DNA of 64,000 nt from Primula veris (GCA_963682055.1 OY821745.1:1743501-1807500), one strand, 5' to 3'. Counted from the first letter of the stretch, positions 1-11,524 are shown. Numbers and translations are program-made. Notes: generated from the sequence alone by a model not told the origin.

Positions 1-539
1 AAAACGACCTGAAAAATTCAATATTTTTAAGTTAAGGACAAATACCATTCAAATTATAATCTTTCTGACATGTACCGATTTTAAAGATAACATCATTAGT
101 GAATATTACAATAGTTATATATGATTTGCAAATTAGAATAATTGTTACCCATGATCATAAACACTAATTTAAACAATAAATGGGGTGAATTATTGATCGT
201 TGCTTTAGGACATCGAAAATTTTAACCTTTCTCGAGCTACGCAATTAGCATGGCTAGTTACTTTTTAATGCATAAAAAAATTTAATGTTTAGCGGTACAC
301 TAAAATACTAGTTACCTTTTGATACAAGTCTTATAGTATAGTAAATTATAAGGTAAAATAAAAAAAAACGGGATTTACAAATAGATATATCTCAATCAAC
401 TTAATTACAAAAAACTCATCTGTGTACTTGTTTATGATTAGGTACATATGCCATAAAAAATAACAAAATATACAAAAAAAATCAAAAAATATTAAAAAAA
501 AAATCAAAAAAATCAAAAAAATTGTACATAGTATCAAAC

Positions 540-660
540 AAGATTAGACATGATTTGACATGATTAGACATCAAAGATTGGACATGATTAGACATCAAAG
601 ATTGGACATGATTGTACATAATTACACAAGATCAAACATGATTAGACATACATGATTGAA
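540..660. repeat. Degenerate minisatellite, about 24-bp period
   Basis: A unit of about 24 bp built on GATTAGACATCAAAGATTGG is repeated in tandem. It contains a shorter GACATGATT-like sub-period of about 10 bp, which recurs with decay up to about 660. Seen directly in the sequence; no function is apparent. Confidence 0.75.
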
Positions 661-864
661 CAAAATTAAACAGGATCACACATATTTTTGTAAAAAAAAT
701 GTATTTTTTAAAATTTTGGTTTTTAATTCTTTATTTATTTATTTATTTATTTTGGATTTTTTTAATGACATATGTATCTACTTGTAAATAAGTTCACAAA
801 TATGTATTTTTTTTATAAAAAAGTTATCAAATTCAAAATAACCGGCTTCTGTGAAGTCCGATCA

Positions 865-1012
865 ATCGGAATTCACAGCCGATCGATCAGTCAACGCCTT
901 TGGAAAATTTTCTAGAGAGCTTGGCCGATCGATCGGTAATAAACTCCGATCGATCGGTCAAGCTCTCTGAAAAATTTTCCTTGACCGATCAATCGGCTGT
1001 GAAAAACGATCA
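865..1012. repeat. Nested imperfect palindrome (foldback) with CCGATCGATCGG cores
   Basis: The inner arms 902-936 and 946-980 are about 35 bp each and nearly perfect inverted repeats around a 9-base loop (937-945). A second pair, 872-894 and 981-1003, extends the palindrome outward. Several copies of CCGATCGATCGG or CCGATCAATCGG lie in the arms. It could be a foldback transposon remnant or a hairpin-forming locus. Confidence 0.8.
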
Positions 1013-1139
1013 ATCGGTCTCTGTAAAATTTTATGATTTCAACGCATGCACAATTTGATAATTTCACAGTCAAAACCGTAAATTTGTGTTACTGTCCGTA
1101 AAACAGATAAATTACATTTGGAAAAATACATACACACAT

Positions 1140-1146
<7 letters not shown>

Positions 1147-1188
<42 letters not shown>

Positions 1189-1203
1189 AGAGAGAGAGAG
1201 AGA
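1147..1203. repeat. (AT)n/(AG)n compound microsatellite
   Basis: An AT dinucleotide run with two small interruptions is followed directly by an AG run ending near 1203. Seen directly in the sequence. Confidence 0.9.
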
Positions 1204-1432
1204 GGAGAGAGATAATCCCAATTTCAAAAACCCACTTTCATAAAAACCCAAGTATTTAGTTTTAAAAACCCAATTTCAAAAAACCAAAAACCAAAAGACC
1301 CAATAACAAAAACCCACTTTCAATCCACCACGGCGGCGCCACCGTACGCCGTCGTCCCAACCATGACAGACCCACCCTAAAAAAAACAAATAAAATCCAT
1401 TTTTTTAACATAAAGATATTAAAAAAATAACA

Positions 1433-4400
1433 ATGGCGGTGGAAAGGGGGTGGATAGAGAAGCTCCGTCGGTGTTTACGGACTGTTTATTTCATGGTGGC
1501 GATGATTGCGTCGCTAATGGTGTTATCCGCTCCGTTAGCGGTGGCTTTGGCGGATATTTTGGTGCCGTCTGTTTTAGTGACCAATTTTAGTTGCTTTCGT
1601 TGCTATAGTATCAAGGAGCATTTGGGTAGATACACTTTTAAGGGGTCTTTGTTGGACATACCGTTTGTTTCGGTCGTTAGATCCCTCGTTATTATATGTA
1701 TGTTTTTCTTCATTTTTGTTGTTAAGTTTATTTATTTATTTTGTGATTTGGGTATTTGTTGTTGCTACTTGCGATTTTATGCATATTCCTTTTTCTATGC
1801 TGCTTTAAGTAATTTTTGTGAATTGGGTTATTGTTAATAGTTATTACCATGTGTATGTTTCTGTTTTCTTACTTTAGTTAACTTTTATGATTGGTTGTTT
1901 GTTTTTTAGAGCTCTATGTTACCTTTTTTTTTGTTATTAAGTTTCATTTTTGTTGTTGTTGTTAAGTGTTACTCTTTCCGTTCTCATTTAATTGTCCACT
2001 ATGAAACTACGTGCAGTTTTGACCGGCTTATAACTTGTATCAAAATTGTCGAAATGATTTTTTTTTAAATGTAATCATAAAATTTAACATTTGAACTATA
2101 TGATCAGCTTTTGAAATTTTTCATTCCGACAATTTTGATACAAGTTCTTAACCGGTCAAAATTGCACGTAGTTTCGTAGTGGACAATTAAATAGGAACGG
2201 AGGGATTATTGATTTGTTAATTGGGGATTTGTTGTTGCTATAATATGTATGTTCCTTTTTTATGCTGTTTTAAGTGCCTTTTGTGAATTGGGTCATTGTT
2301 GTTCCTTTTTTTGGTATTTACGCCATCCCTTGTGAATTGGGTTTTTGTTATTACCATGTGTATGTTCCTGTTTTGTTACTTTAGTTAACTTGTATGATTG
2401 GGTGTTTGTTGTTAAGAGCTGTATGTTATCTAATTTTTGTTATTAAATCTCATTTGTGAATTGGGTGTACTTCCTGGTGGTGATGATTGCGTTGCTAGCG
2501 GTGTTATCCACTCCCTTAACAGTGGCTTTGACGGATATTTGGTGCCATCTGTTTTAGTGACCAATTTCAGTTGCTCTCGTTGCTATAGCTTTAAGGAGCA
2601 TTTGGATAGATACACTTCTAAGGGGTCTTTGATGGATATACCGTTTGTTTCGGTCGTTAGATCCCTCCTTATTATATGCATGTTTTTCTTCCTTTTTTTT
2701 TGAATTGGGTATTTGTTGTTTCTATTATTTGTTGTTACATTTTTATGGTACTCTAGTTAGCTTTTGTGATAGTTAGCTTTTGTGAATTGGGTATTTGTTG
2801 TTGCTATTATCTGCATGTTCCCTTTTTAAGCTACTTTAAGTAATTTTTGTGAACTGGGTTATTGTTTTTTTTTTATGTTTTTTTATGTTTTTTTTGGGTA
2901 CTTACACTATCCTTTGTGAATTGGGTTTTGTTATTCCCATGTGTATGTTCCTGTTTTGTTAGTTAGTTAATTTTTATGATTGCGTGTTTGTTGTTAAGAG
3001 TTGTATGTTTTGTTATTAATTATTAAATCTCATTTGTGAAATGCGTGTGCTTCGTTCGGAGGTTCTATCCCGTGTTTGTACTTTGCTAAAATTTTAACCT
3101 TTTTTCCCAATAATTAGGTGTTTATTCAATGTGTGATGGACCTGCAATGTCACATGGGCCGTACCTTGGGACTGTAATGCTTTGTTCTTTCAGTTCAATT
3201 ATTCTCCTTTCAGTTAAGGCTTGTGTCTTTTCTGTTAATTCTCAAATCGAAGAAGCTTCAAATTCCCCCTCAAGACAGAGACTTCATTTGAAGAAGTCAT
3301 GGGGAATGCCCGTATTGTTTCTATCATCTGTTGTATTTGCCCTTGGGCACATTGTAGTCGCTTATCGAGCAAGCTGTAGAGCCCGGCGAAAGCTCCACTT
3401 TCACCGTGATCCAGAAGCTGTAAGACTCTCTCTTTCTCTCTCTCTCCGTGCCCTTTCTTTCCCATGACAAGAAAGACTGTTTGAGATTACTTCGATCCTT
3501 GTAATATGAATTGTGCCCAAAATTTTGTTTGTGGTAATATTTTTGAAACGTTGTGAAAGTTACTTTTGTACCCCAACCTATCAGATGTAAAGAATTTGAC
3601 ACTGCCTACTAATATTGGAGTCTGTATCCTCTGTCCCCTATTCCCTGTCCCCTTTCGTGCTCCCCTGCTTATTTTCGCCCAAAATTTAAAATTTTCCAAC
3701 TTTTTTCGCACTTTTATCGACTTTTATAATATATTCTATGCAAACTTTATAATATTTGGACATAACATTGCTCTAAATGATTTTTTTAATTTCACTAATT
3801 AAATTGTACTAGTTTTTCCATTTATTCCAAATTAAATTGTGTGGCTTTTCTTTTAAAAAAAAAATTGTTGGAGTGTATCAATATAAGTATAATCGTAATT
3901 GTAGAATTTTTTTCAATTTTTTTCAACAAATTTTTTGAGTTAAAAAGGTAAGGGGGCACGAAAGGAGACAGGGAATAGGGGACAGAGGATCCGGACTCCT
4001 AATATTGCTGATTTGATAATTGATCTACGTGCTTTATCACAGTTGAGCCACTTCTGTCTAGATTGGAGATGAAATGGAAAATATGGTTTTACTCTTAATT
4101 GTTTATGATGCTGTAGGTATGGTAAAAAACGGATAGTTTGATGTATAAAATTATAGATTTACCCTTACTAGTTCAGACTACTAGCAGGCGTTGGAAATAA
4201 CTGATAGAAGAAGTATTTCCATTGAAAGAACAACATGTAGATTACTAATCAAATTATGAATATTTGTCCTACATTGTACAGATTGTTAAACTTGATAGGT
4301 TGGTGTACGAAACAACTGGGTACAAGTTGTCCTTGAGATTGACATTTGTTTCACCCAAGTAGATAAAGTAATATTTTTCTCTCTGTCATCTGTTAATATC

Positions 4401-7400
4401 TGTTTTAAACTGACAGGTACTATCCTGTAAGATTGTTTTCTCGAGCTTACAGAAGGTCCCACGTTCTCCCACTCCCTCTATAAGCAAAACACCAAAAAGC
4501 GAAACCGAAATGAGGCACAAATATAATAATGGGTTAGCTCGTGAAAAAGGAGAATTTTCTGTTAATTTCCTCGCTGACGTGGACAGCTTATTCATTAATT
4601 GCCAAGGACTCACTCTCCACTACAAGCTTAGCCTGCCTGGTTCACCACCTCACTTGTTTTCATCACAAACTTTCTTTGACAAACCAAGGCTCAATAATGT
4701 ACCGAAAAATCACTATAATCTCAAGAGGAGCTATAGCAATCAATTTTACAGTTCTCCTTTATATGATCCACTTATAGAAGCACCTGAAGAAGTACCTGTT
4801 TTGAGTTTGGATAATTTTGGGGAACCTAGCGCATTTAATTCTCCGACATTGGAGCAAGATTTAGGAGAAAACAGTGAGGTTGGTATCGTTCTAGTACATG
4901 GTTTTGGTGGAGGGGTGTTTTCGTGGAGGCATGTGATGGGTGTGCTTGCTTGTGAGGTTGGTTGTACAGTTGCTAGTTTTGATCGTCCTGGTTGGGGATT
5001 GACGTCGAGACCGAAGAGAGAGAATTGGGAAGAGAATCAATTATCTAATCCTTACAGTCTAGAAAGCCAGGTATTCTAATAAGAATTGACAAATAAGTAG
5101 TTGAAAAAACAATTGGGTTCATTACAATTCCGTACACTGGCATCATTACATTTTGATTTTATACAAGACCTGCTAAGTTAGCACACTTGTTGGACAATAA
5201 CTTTACGGTTTTCGTTGATTTAGCACACTTAGCGTACCGAATAGTAGAAAACATGAGCCGGATACTAATTTCTTCTTTTTTTTGTGAAGAAAACAGATGT
5301 TTTATACATTAGTTAATTATGCTTTCTATATTTTGAACAACTTTTTCTATGTAGTATTTAGAGGCTGGAGGCAATGTCACGTTGCTGTAGTAACAGTTTT
5401 TATTAGGTTGTCATGCCTGATGAGGAGAACCAGTAAAACTAGAGAGAATCAGTAAGCTGGTGTGAGGGATTAAAATACCTTTGTTTCCATTTTGTTGGCC
5501 GAATTATAATCGGTTAAAATTTGCGGATACACATATTTTTCTTCCCTGGAATATAGAGAAATACAAACTCTCTAGAGTATGCATTAGGCAGAACATTAGA
5601 AGAGTGGCGTATCTATATATAAATTATAGTGGACAGAAATTCATTTTGAATTGAAAAAAGAAATACTTCTCGAGTATGAGAGGCTTTGTTTTTCAAATTA
5701 AATTAGGGGTACAAAGTACAAACTGTATTAAATTGACCAAAAAAGTTACTGGAGTGTAATGAATTAAAATTTATGTAGTTTGGTGTTCTGGATCGAAATT
5801 ACGTACTGGTTGGATGCACTAAACGTTAACAAAATATATTGGGTTTTTTTTTCATGGACTTAATTTGTTTCTGATATATTGACATTGGTGTTTTCAGGTA
5901 GACCTGCTTCTATCTTTCTGTGTTGCAATGGGATTTTCTTCGGTTATTCTTGTGGGACATGATGATGGGGGTCTGCTTACCTTAAAAGCCGCACAGAGGG
6001 TCCAGGCATCAAATGGTTCTGCCAATGTGAGTATGCAAGGCTTTGTTTTCAGCAACAAAAATATGTATTCTCTCCTTAGTTTATTATCATACTTATAAAA
6101 GTATGCATCCTATTAAGTTATTATGCAACAGTTTGAGAACTCTCTTGCACCAAAGCCTCACGCTAGGAAGAAAGCCTTAGTCTTAATGTAGAAGGCATTT
6201 ACTTGTAGTATTATTCTCTACTTTCAATAATTTCTGTAGATTACCAGAAAATTTGAAAATTAGATCTAACCTTTCATATCATGTTATAAAGGGTGAAACA
6301 AAGCAATGGTTCCCATAGATTCAGTTGAAGCATTATCGGTCCTTATAGATTTAATAGGTTACACCAATGGTCCCCATATTTTCAGCATGTTATACCGGTA
6401 TTACGTCCATTAGGGGCCAATATTGTCATGGATGGGGACCACCTTTGTAATCTAATTAAATTTTGAGACTATTATTACTCCCTCCTTTCTAATTTATAAG
6501 TGAACATCGTCATTATCCTACTTTTACACTTACTTTCCAAACTTTCCCATTACTTTTTCACACATTTTTTATTTATTAAAGTTAATGTTAAAAGAGCAAA
6601 AATGTAAAATTACCCAACAAAACTTTCTATTTATGGAAAGTGAACTTATTAAGTGGTACGGCCCAAAATAGTACATTAGACTTATAGTGTGGAACGGAGG
6701 GAGTGTAATGTAGTCATACTATGGGGAGAAAATATAAATTCGACTAAAATCAGGGGAACCATTAATGTTACAATTGATACTTGAAACTATGGACATCAAA
6801 ATCAAAATTTGATCCAAAATAGGGGAACTACTGATGTATCTCACCTTTTTACTTCTTTCTATGTTATGAAAAGGATCTAAGGACTTCACTCCTACCTCAT
6901 GAGATTCGAGCCCACAATCTCTTATATTTTGAAAGGATGAGTTCTGCCACCAGGCTATCCCTAGTGGATATATACTTCACCTTATTGTAGATAATATATT
7001 TACTTATATATGTTGATTACTTCTTCTGCATGTAGGTTGAGATTAAGGGAGTGGTATTATTGGGCACAAGCTTGTCACGGGAAGTGCTTACTGGTTTTGC
7101 AAGAATACTACTGCGTACTTCGCTTGGGAAGAAACACTTAGTGCGCCCTTTATTACGGACTGAAATTACTCAAGTTGTTAATCGGCGTGCATGGTATGAT
7201 GCTACCAAGTTAACGACGGACGTCTTGAGCATCTATAAGGTTTCATTTCCGATCATTCAAATCCTTCTTCATGACTATTATTATCTTTATTTTTTACCTG
7301 TTGTGGATTTGTTTGCGCTAGTTACCATCAGTGTTAAGCTATTTTGTACAAAACCCTCTCTACGACTCTATCAACCATGTATGTTTATTTTTGCAATTTT

Positions 7401-9163
7401 CGCTAGTTTTCAAGGATCTCAACCCAAAGTGATTTGCTGCCTTTTTATCTCCGTTTTTATTCGACATGATATTGGTGGTTATATAGGATTTAAGGAAAAA
7501 GCAATTTAGTGTCAGCACAGTGGAGTAAAAATTATGTGTGTTTTCTTGGATGATTCTTGATGATAGAGACTGAAGTTGTGTTGTATTTTTTATTTACTTG
7601 GAGAAAATATGTTTAAAATGTGGAGCATTGGCTTCTCTAAAGCTTGAGATTAGGGGTTAGCTTGGATGGCAGTTTCCTCTTCTGGAAGTAATTGAGATTA
7701 AGTAAGAAAAAAGTGACTTAGTGATCCTGTAACATAAAGCTCATGATAAATTATTAGACTTAGAAACCGTGCCTTATTTCTTTTGGTTTTGCTTGCTATC
7801 CGGCTTTTGTCAAAAAAATTCATTCTGTTATCTTTTCATTTTTAATATACAACTGGCTGAAATTACACTGCTGTGCCGATACATATTGGAGACTATCTCA
7901 ACTCTGCTTTTTTGTATAAATTCTTTAATATAATTTAGATCTGGTCATGTGGCAGTAAGTTGTGTGTGTCCATTACAGTTTTAGTTGGATGATTCATTAT
8001 TTGTCACTGCACCCTTTTCCCATTGAGAAGCCAATTCCCATCCAGAAGCAAATTCTAGATATTGCCTCTAATAAAATGTTTAAAACTGCAACAAAATGTT
8101 AGCTGCTTCCCTAATTCGATGTTTTCTACGGTGTCAGGCTCCGTTGTGTGTAGAAGGTTGGGATGATGCTCTTCGCGAGATAGGAAAACTGTCCTTTGAA
8201 ACTGTACAAACACCACAAAGTGCAACCGTATTGTTGCAAACTATCGAGGATTTGCCGGTTTTGTTCATTGCGGGCGCTGAAGATGCTCTTGTACCTCTAA
8301 AATCAACTCAAGTCATGGCTTCAAAGCTTGTAAATTCTGTAAGTTTTCTTTCCTATCTTCTAATTCTGCAGTTTTGTGATGGTATGTTTGAGAAAATTAG
8401 GGAGAACTGTGAATATTTTTTCTTAAAATTGAAATAAAAACGAAATGAGAGGAATATATTATCTACAGTGGCCATGACTGATTGGGTTTAATCTCGAACT
8501 TATATTTAAGTAGAAGAATTGAGGTCTTTTTTCTGGGAATCCAATAAACATATCGGGATCCCTGCTTGGCTACTGCACATGGTACAGTTGTTTTAATTAT
8601 ATTAGAGATAGAGAACAGTTTGATTTTGGTGTTCTGGAGATTCTTTAGTCTATACGACTTTGAGTGTCTGTCTAATGGTTAATACAAAAACAGACACACC
8701 TAATATCTTTGGATAGCTAAAGGTATTTTGGAATTATGGATAGTCATCTAAATAACATTTAACGGAAACCATTTTATCCTAGTTAAGTGAAAAAACTAGA
8801 CTTATCAGGACTTGTTTGTCAACCAATTTACTTGAGTTTCAGAAAAAAAGGGTGGGTTCATTCAGCTTATAAAGTTAAAAAATATTTTTCAGGCCAGAAA
8901 ATCTAAAAAGCTCTGGTTGTTGATTTAGCCGGCCAACCAAATTTACAACATATAAGAAAAACAGCAATGAAAAATGATTTTAGAAGGTGCAAACCAAATA
9001 GACCCTTAGTCATCTTTGGCAATAAATAATAAACCTTGTTATGTTTATTGATTTGCAGAAACTAGTAACAATATCTGGGTGTGGCCATCTTCCACATGAA
9101 GAGTGCCCCAAGGCACTGCTCGCAGCTATGTCACCTTTTATTAGCAGAATTTTAACACGATAG
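1433..9163 (+). CDS. Membrane-anchored alpha/beta hydrolase family protein (seven exons, about 619 aa)
   Basis: Exons inferred from GT..AG sites with consistent phase are 1433-1697, 3118-3419, 4417-5070, 5898-6026, 7036-7239, 8138-8338 and 9059-9163. The start is the ATG of a TM-like N-terminus. Hydrophobic stretches lie in exon 1 (about residues 18-45) and exon 2 (around YLGTVMLCSFSSIILLS and VLFLSSVVFALGHIVVAY), suggesting three or four membrane segments before a soluble hydrolase domain. That domain shows an oxyanion-hole motif (VLVHGFGGGVFSW), a nucleophile elbow GHDDGG with Asp (about 429) in place of Ser, an acid motif GAEDALVP (about D567) and the catalytic His in GCGHLPHEE (about H595). 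The order and spacing match plant alpha/beta hydrolases like Arabidopsis AT1G15490/AT1G80280. An Asp nucleophile occurs in epoxide hydrolases and dehalogenases; the substrate here is unknown. Introns carry a Stowaway MITE, a 381-bp MITE and a SINE. Exact exon edges are predicted, not transcript-supported. Confidence 0.92.
1972..2206. mobile_element. Stowaway-like MITE in intron 1
   Basis: About 235 bp with long terminal inverted repeats: the left end reads CTCTTTCCGTTCTC and the right end ends GAACGGAGGGAT. Both sides continue through ATTTAATTGTCCAC and its complement. A TA target duplication is present at 1970-1971 and 2207-2208. The TIR start (CTCCCTCCGT type) and TA target are typical of Stowaway (Tc1/mariner) MITEs. 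Confidence 0.85.
2460..2697 (+). pseudogene. Decayed duplicate of hydrolase exon 1 inside intron 1
   Basis: This block repeats the second half of exon 1 (from about 1495 to 1697): the encoded stretch from LVPSVLVTNF to VSVVRSL recurs with a few changes. It has lost one T in the GGATATTTTGG run, so the upstream part is out of frame. It has no matching start codon. The position of the exon 1 donor (GTATGT at 1698) reads GCATGT here. The flanking intron text is duplicated too, so this looks like tandem duplication rather than retroposition. Probably not used as an exon. Confidence 0.82.
3618..3998. mobile_element. 381-bp MITE with about 48-bp TIRs in intron 2
   Basis: The left end (GAGTCTGTATCCTCTGTCCC) and the complement of the right end match over about 48 bp. 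The flanks repeat CTAATATTG (3609-3617 and 3999-4007), a 9-bp target duplication that can also be read as 7-8 bp because of overlap with the TIR. The interior is AT-rich with no ORF. A 9-bp duplication with long TIRs fits a Mutator-like MITE; hAT (8 bp) is the alternative. Confidence 0.85.
6478..6703. mobile_element. Stowaway-like MITE in intron 4
   Basis: The element begins CTCCCTCCTTTC and ends GAACGGAGGGAG, about 226 bp. The arms share TTATAAGT-like text in inverted order. The left flank is TA and the right flank TG, so the target duplication is decayed by one base. Confidence 0.7.
6840..6968 (-). mobile_element. tRNA-derived SINE-like insertion
   Basis: On the minus strand the segment starts GGGATAGCCTGGTGGCAGAA, which fits an RNA polymerase III box A (TAGCCTGGTGG, about 6947-6957). 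GGCTCGAATCT follows at about 6902-6912, close to box B (GGTTCGANNCC). The spacing fits plant SINEs. The 3' boundary is unclear. It lies in intron 4 of the hydrolase gene, antisense to it. Confidence 0.55.
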
Positions 9164-10177
9164 CACAGACAAGTCTGTTAATTTATTTATAATTATTTAT
9201 AAAAAAAAATGGGCTTCTTCTTCTTATTGAAAGTTCTATTTCTCCCCTCGTTATTATTCAGCTCACAGTGAAGAGGCAAATCTCGAATCTCTTTCTTACA
9301 GGCTTTTTCTATCTAATAGGAAGGTTAACCCTTGTTCTGCTGGGTTTACTTGTATCGTTTAGCTTTGTATTTTAGTTTTCTAGTGGCAGATGGTGTTTTT
9401 ACCACTTTAAAGGAGAGTGGGAATAACACGAATATGTATATACCGAAAATTACTTCTAAAAGCATGCAATTATAAAAACTAATTTTGTCCAAACTCGTTT
9501 ATTTTCTATAAGATATTATTTACAGTTTCCACTTTATCCACTTCAATTTAGTTTACTATTTTTTTCTTGATTAATTTCTGGGGGTTTTGGGGGCATTTTC
9601 CAGTCTTTGCCCGATGCTATGAAGTTAACGGCTCGTGGTTTATCTTTACTGATAGTTCGGCTAAGCTTAACCATAATCTCTGGGGTATATTTGAATCTGC
9701 TTATGTTATGTTTTTCTATTTTCTTCCTTCTATTTTTCTGGTTGAAATTTTCGAAGATTACCTTCACAGTTGATTCCTTGTATACCACTTAACAAGCATA
9801 GTATATGCCAAAAATACATGAAATTTATCTAAGTACAAGATTAATTATTTTACATTTGCCAATATTTTAATAAGCTGATTGACTTACCTTTCCTGTATTT
9901 TCACATTTTGTCGAGGTTTTACTTGATTGAAGCAGCTATAGATTAATAAAGTTTTAACAATCAAAATAACCTTGAGAAGACTTTAATTAGTGTTTGATTG
10001 CAGCTATTCAAATTAAATAAAAGTTCTAACTCAATTAAGGCAAAAAAGATGGGTCTGTATCAATAGCATTTTTCTAAAAAGTGGCGTTGCGGCTGTACTC
10101 CTTTCTTCCTCTGAGCCTCGCCCATGCAAACGGTTGTCCTCGACTCATCCTTACCTACATCAAATTTCTTCTGATCT

Positions 10178-11262
10178 ATAATAGGGAAATGCAACCTTGC
10201 TAAGCATTCCACGAATGATATGATCTATCAGAAAGTCTCGTGCATTTCTTTGATGTCAAAGTATGTTTGTCATCAAAAGTTTCAAAGAAATGGAGAAATG
10301 CAACCAATCTAAGAATTTTAATACTACCTTATTCCGTTTAAGTTTGAATTATTGTCCACGAATGATATTTGATCTATCATAAAGTTTCATGCGTATATAT
10401 CTGGTGTCAAAGTGTGTTGTCATCAAAAGTTTCAAAAAAATGAATCTTTTACTTTGAAACTTTTGATGAATCCATTTCTTTGGTGTCAAAGTATGTTGTC
10501 ATCAAAAGTCTCAAAACAATAACTACTCTCTACGACTCTGCTTACCTAAAAATCCGTAAACCCAACCCGTAATCCAATCTGTGCGGATTAGGACGGGTCG
10601 GGACGGTCCAAAAAAATTAACCCGTTCCGCTTCAATCCGTTATATATTTTACGGGTTGGGTTAGGGTTGGAGTTACCAAACCGTGTGTTAATCCGTCACA
10701 ACCCATTTTAACCCGCTATATCTATAAAAAATAAAAATACATATATTTATATATACATTGTGTGTATTTAAAGATAACAACCTTCCGGTATTATTATATT
10801 TTAGTTTTCTTACTTGTTGTGAATGTTATAAACGTATTATAATTTGTTTCAATTTTTATTTCTCTTTGAAACATACAATTTATTTTAAAATTTAGGATGA
10901 TGTGCAAACTATGAAAAATAAAAGAATAAAATGAAAATTTAAGAATAAACCCTTCCCAATCCGTATTTTTTTTTCCGGATTGTATTGGGTTGAGATTTAA
11001 ATTTTAATAATCCGTTCCAATGCGTCCCGTAATTTATTTTATGGGTTGGATCAGGTTTGAAATCAATTCGTCTCGTGTGCACCCCTACTTACCCAAAACA
11101 AATTTCTTCAAAAGCACAATGTTATCAATTTCTATTTTTTTGAAACTTTTGATGACAACATGCTTAGTATTTTGACACAAAATATTTAGTGGACATTTAT
11201 TCAAACTTACACGGAATATGGTAGTAATATCGGAATGCTTAGCTTGGTTGCATTTCCCAATT
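10178..11262. mobile_element. Foldback/TIR element with nested insertion
   Basis: The outer ends 10178-10210 and 11232-11262 are inverted copies (GGGAAATGCAACC...GCTAAGCATTCC and its complement). A second inverted pair, about 10318-10450 and 11125-11230, includes TGTCATCAAAAGTTTCAA and its complement. Parts of the left arm are themselves repeated in tandem. No transposase ORF is seen, so it is non-autonomous. Confidence 0.7.
10549..11087. mobile_element. Nested hAT-like non-autonomous element
   Basis: A segment rich in CGGGTTGGGTT-type motifs lies inside the foldback element. CTTACCTA (10541-10548) and CTTACCCA (11088-11095) flank it as a possible 8-bp target duplication. The right end, GTGTGCACCCCTA, is the complement of the common plant hAT terminus TAGGGGTGCAC. 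The left terminus does not match well, so the boundary is uncertain. Confidence 0.5.
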
Positions 11263-11419
11263 ATAGATTATATATGAGCATTTTCGTGTACAAATGTAGA
11301 ATCCTTTCATGGAAAAAGTAAATGAATGATTAATAAGTTTGAACAAATAAATAAATTTTCAGCTGGTGAAAATAAATACAATCGAGCATCGACAAAGTCA
11401 AGACTGCAGTTTAAAGGAG

Positions 11420-11524
11420 GGAAGCAGTGTGACTCAGAGTCCAAAATTGCTAATAAAATTAAACGTTTTATTAGCAATTTTAGACTCTGAGTTATCCCGA
11501 CTCAGAGTGAGACACACTGTTTCG
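11420..11524. mobile_element. 105-bp hairpin MITE with 9-bp target duplication
   Basis: TTAAAGGAG flanks the element on both sides (11411-11419 and 11525-11533). The termini GGAAGCAGTGTGACTC and, in complement, CGAAACAGTGTGTCTC are inverted repeats. Inside is an almost perfect hairpin: arms 11433-11458 and 11466-11491 match at 25 of 26 positions around a 7-base loop. The 9-bp duplication suggests the Mutator superfamily. Confidence 0.8.

Larger units (their letters stand above)
1..1432. other. Intergenic region upstream of the alpha/beta hydrolase gene
   Basis: No convincing gene is seen here. The stretch holds a short minisatellite (540-660), a large imperfect palindrome (about 865-1012), an AT then GA microsatellite (1147-1203), and probably the 5' leader of the gene starting at 1433. 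The small open frames in this part come from A/T homopolymers and the dinucleotide runs. Confidence 0.7.
1698..3060. repeat. Tandem, diverged intron-1 repeats
   Basis: Three diverged copies of an intron segment are visible, with anchors such as CCATGTGTATGTT near 1848, 2353 and 2938 and many GTGAATTGGGT motifs. Copies 1 and 2 carry exon 1 and its decayed duplicate. Copy spacing is about 500-600 bp, and the MITE at 1972-2206 is inserted in the first. Confidence 0.75.

Noticed and set aside
346..537. Small minus-strand ORF rich in Phe/Ile
   Set aside because: It comes from A/T homopolymer tracts and shows no domain or start context.
1039..1251. Minus-strand ORF across the AT/AG microsatellite
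   Set aside because: The YIYIYIYI peptide is a by-product of the dinucleotide repeat.
6895..6970. True tRNA gene on the minus strand
   Set aside because: Box A/B-like motifs are present but no cloverleaf with matched acceptor stem can be formed; a SINE is more likely.
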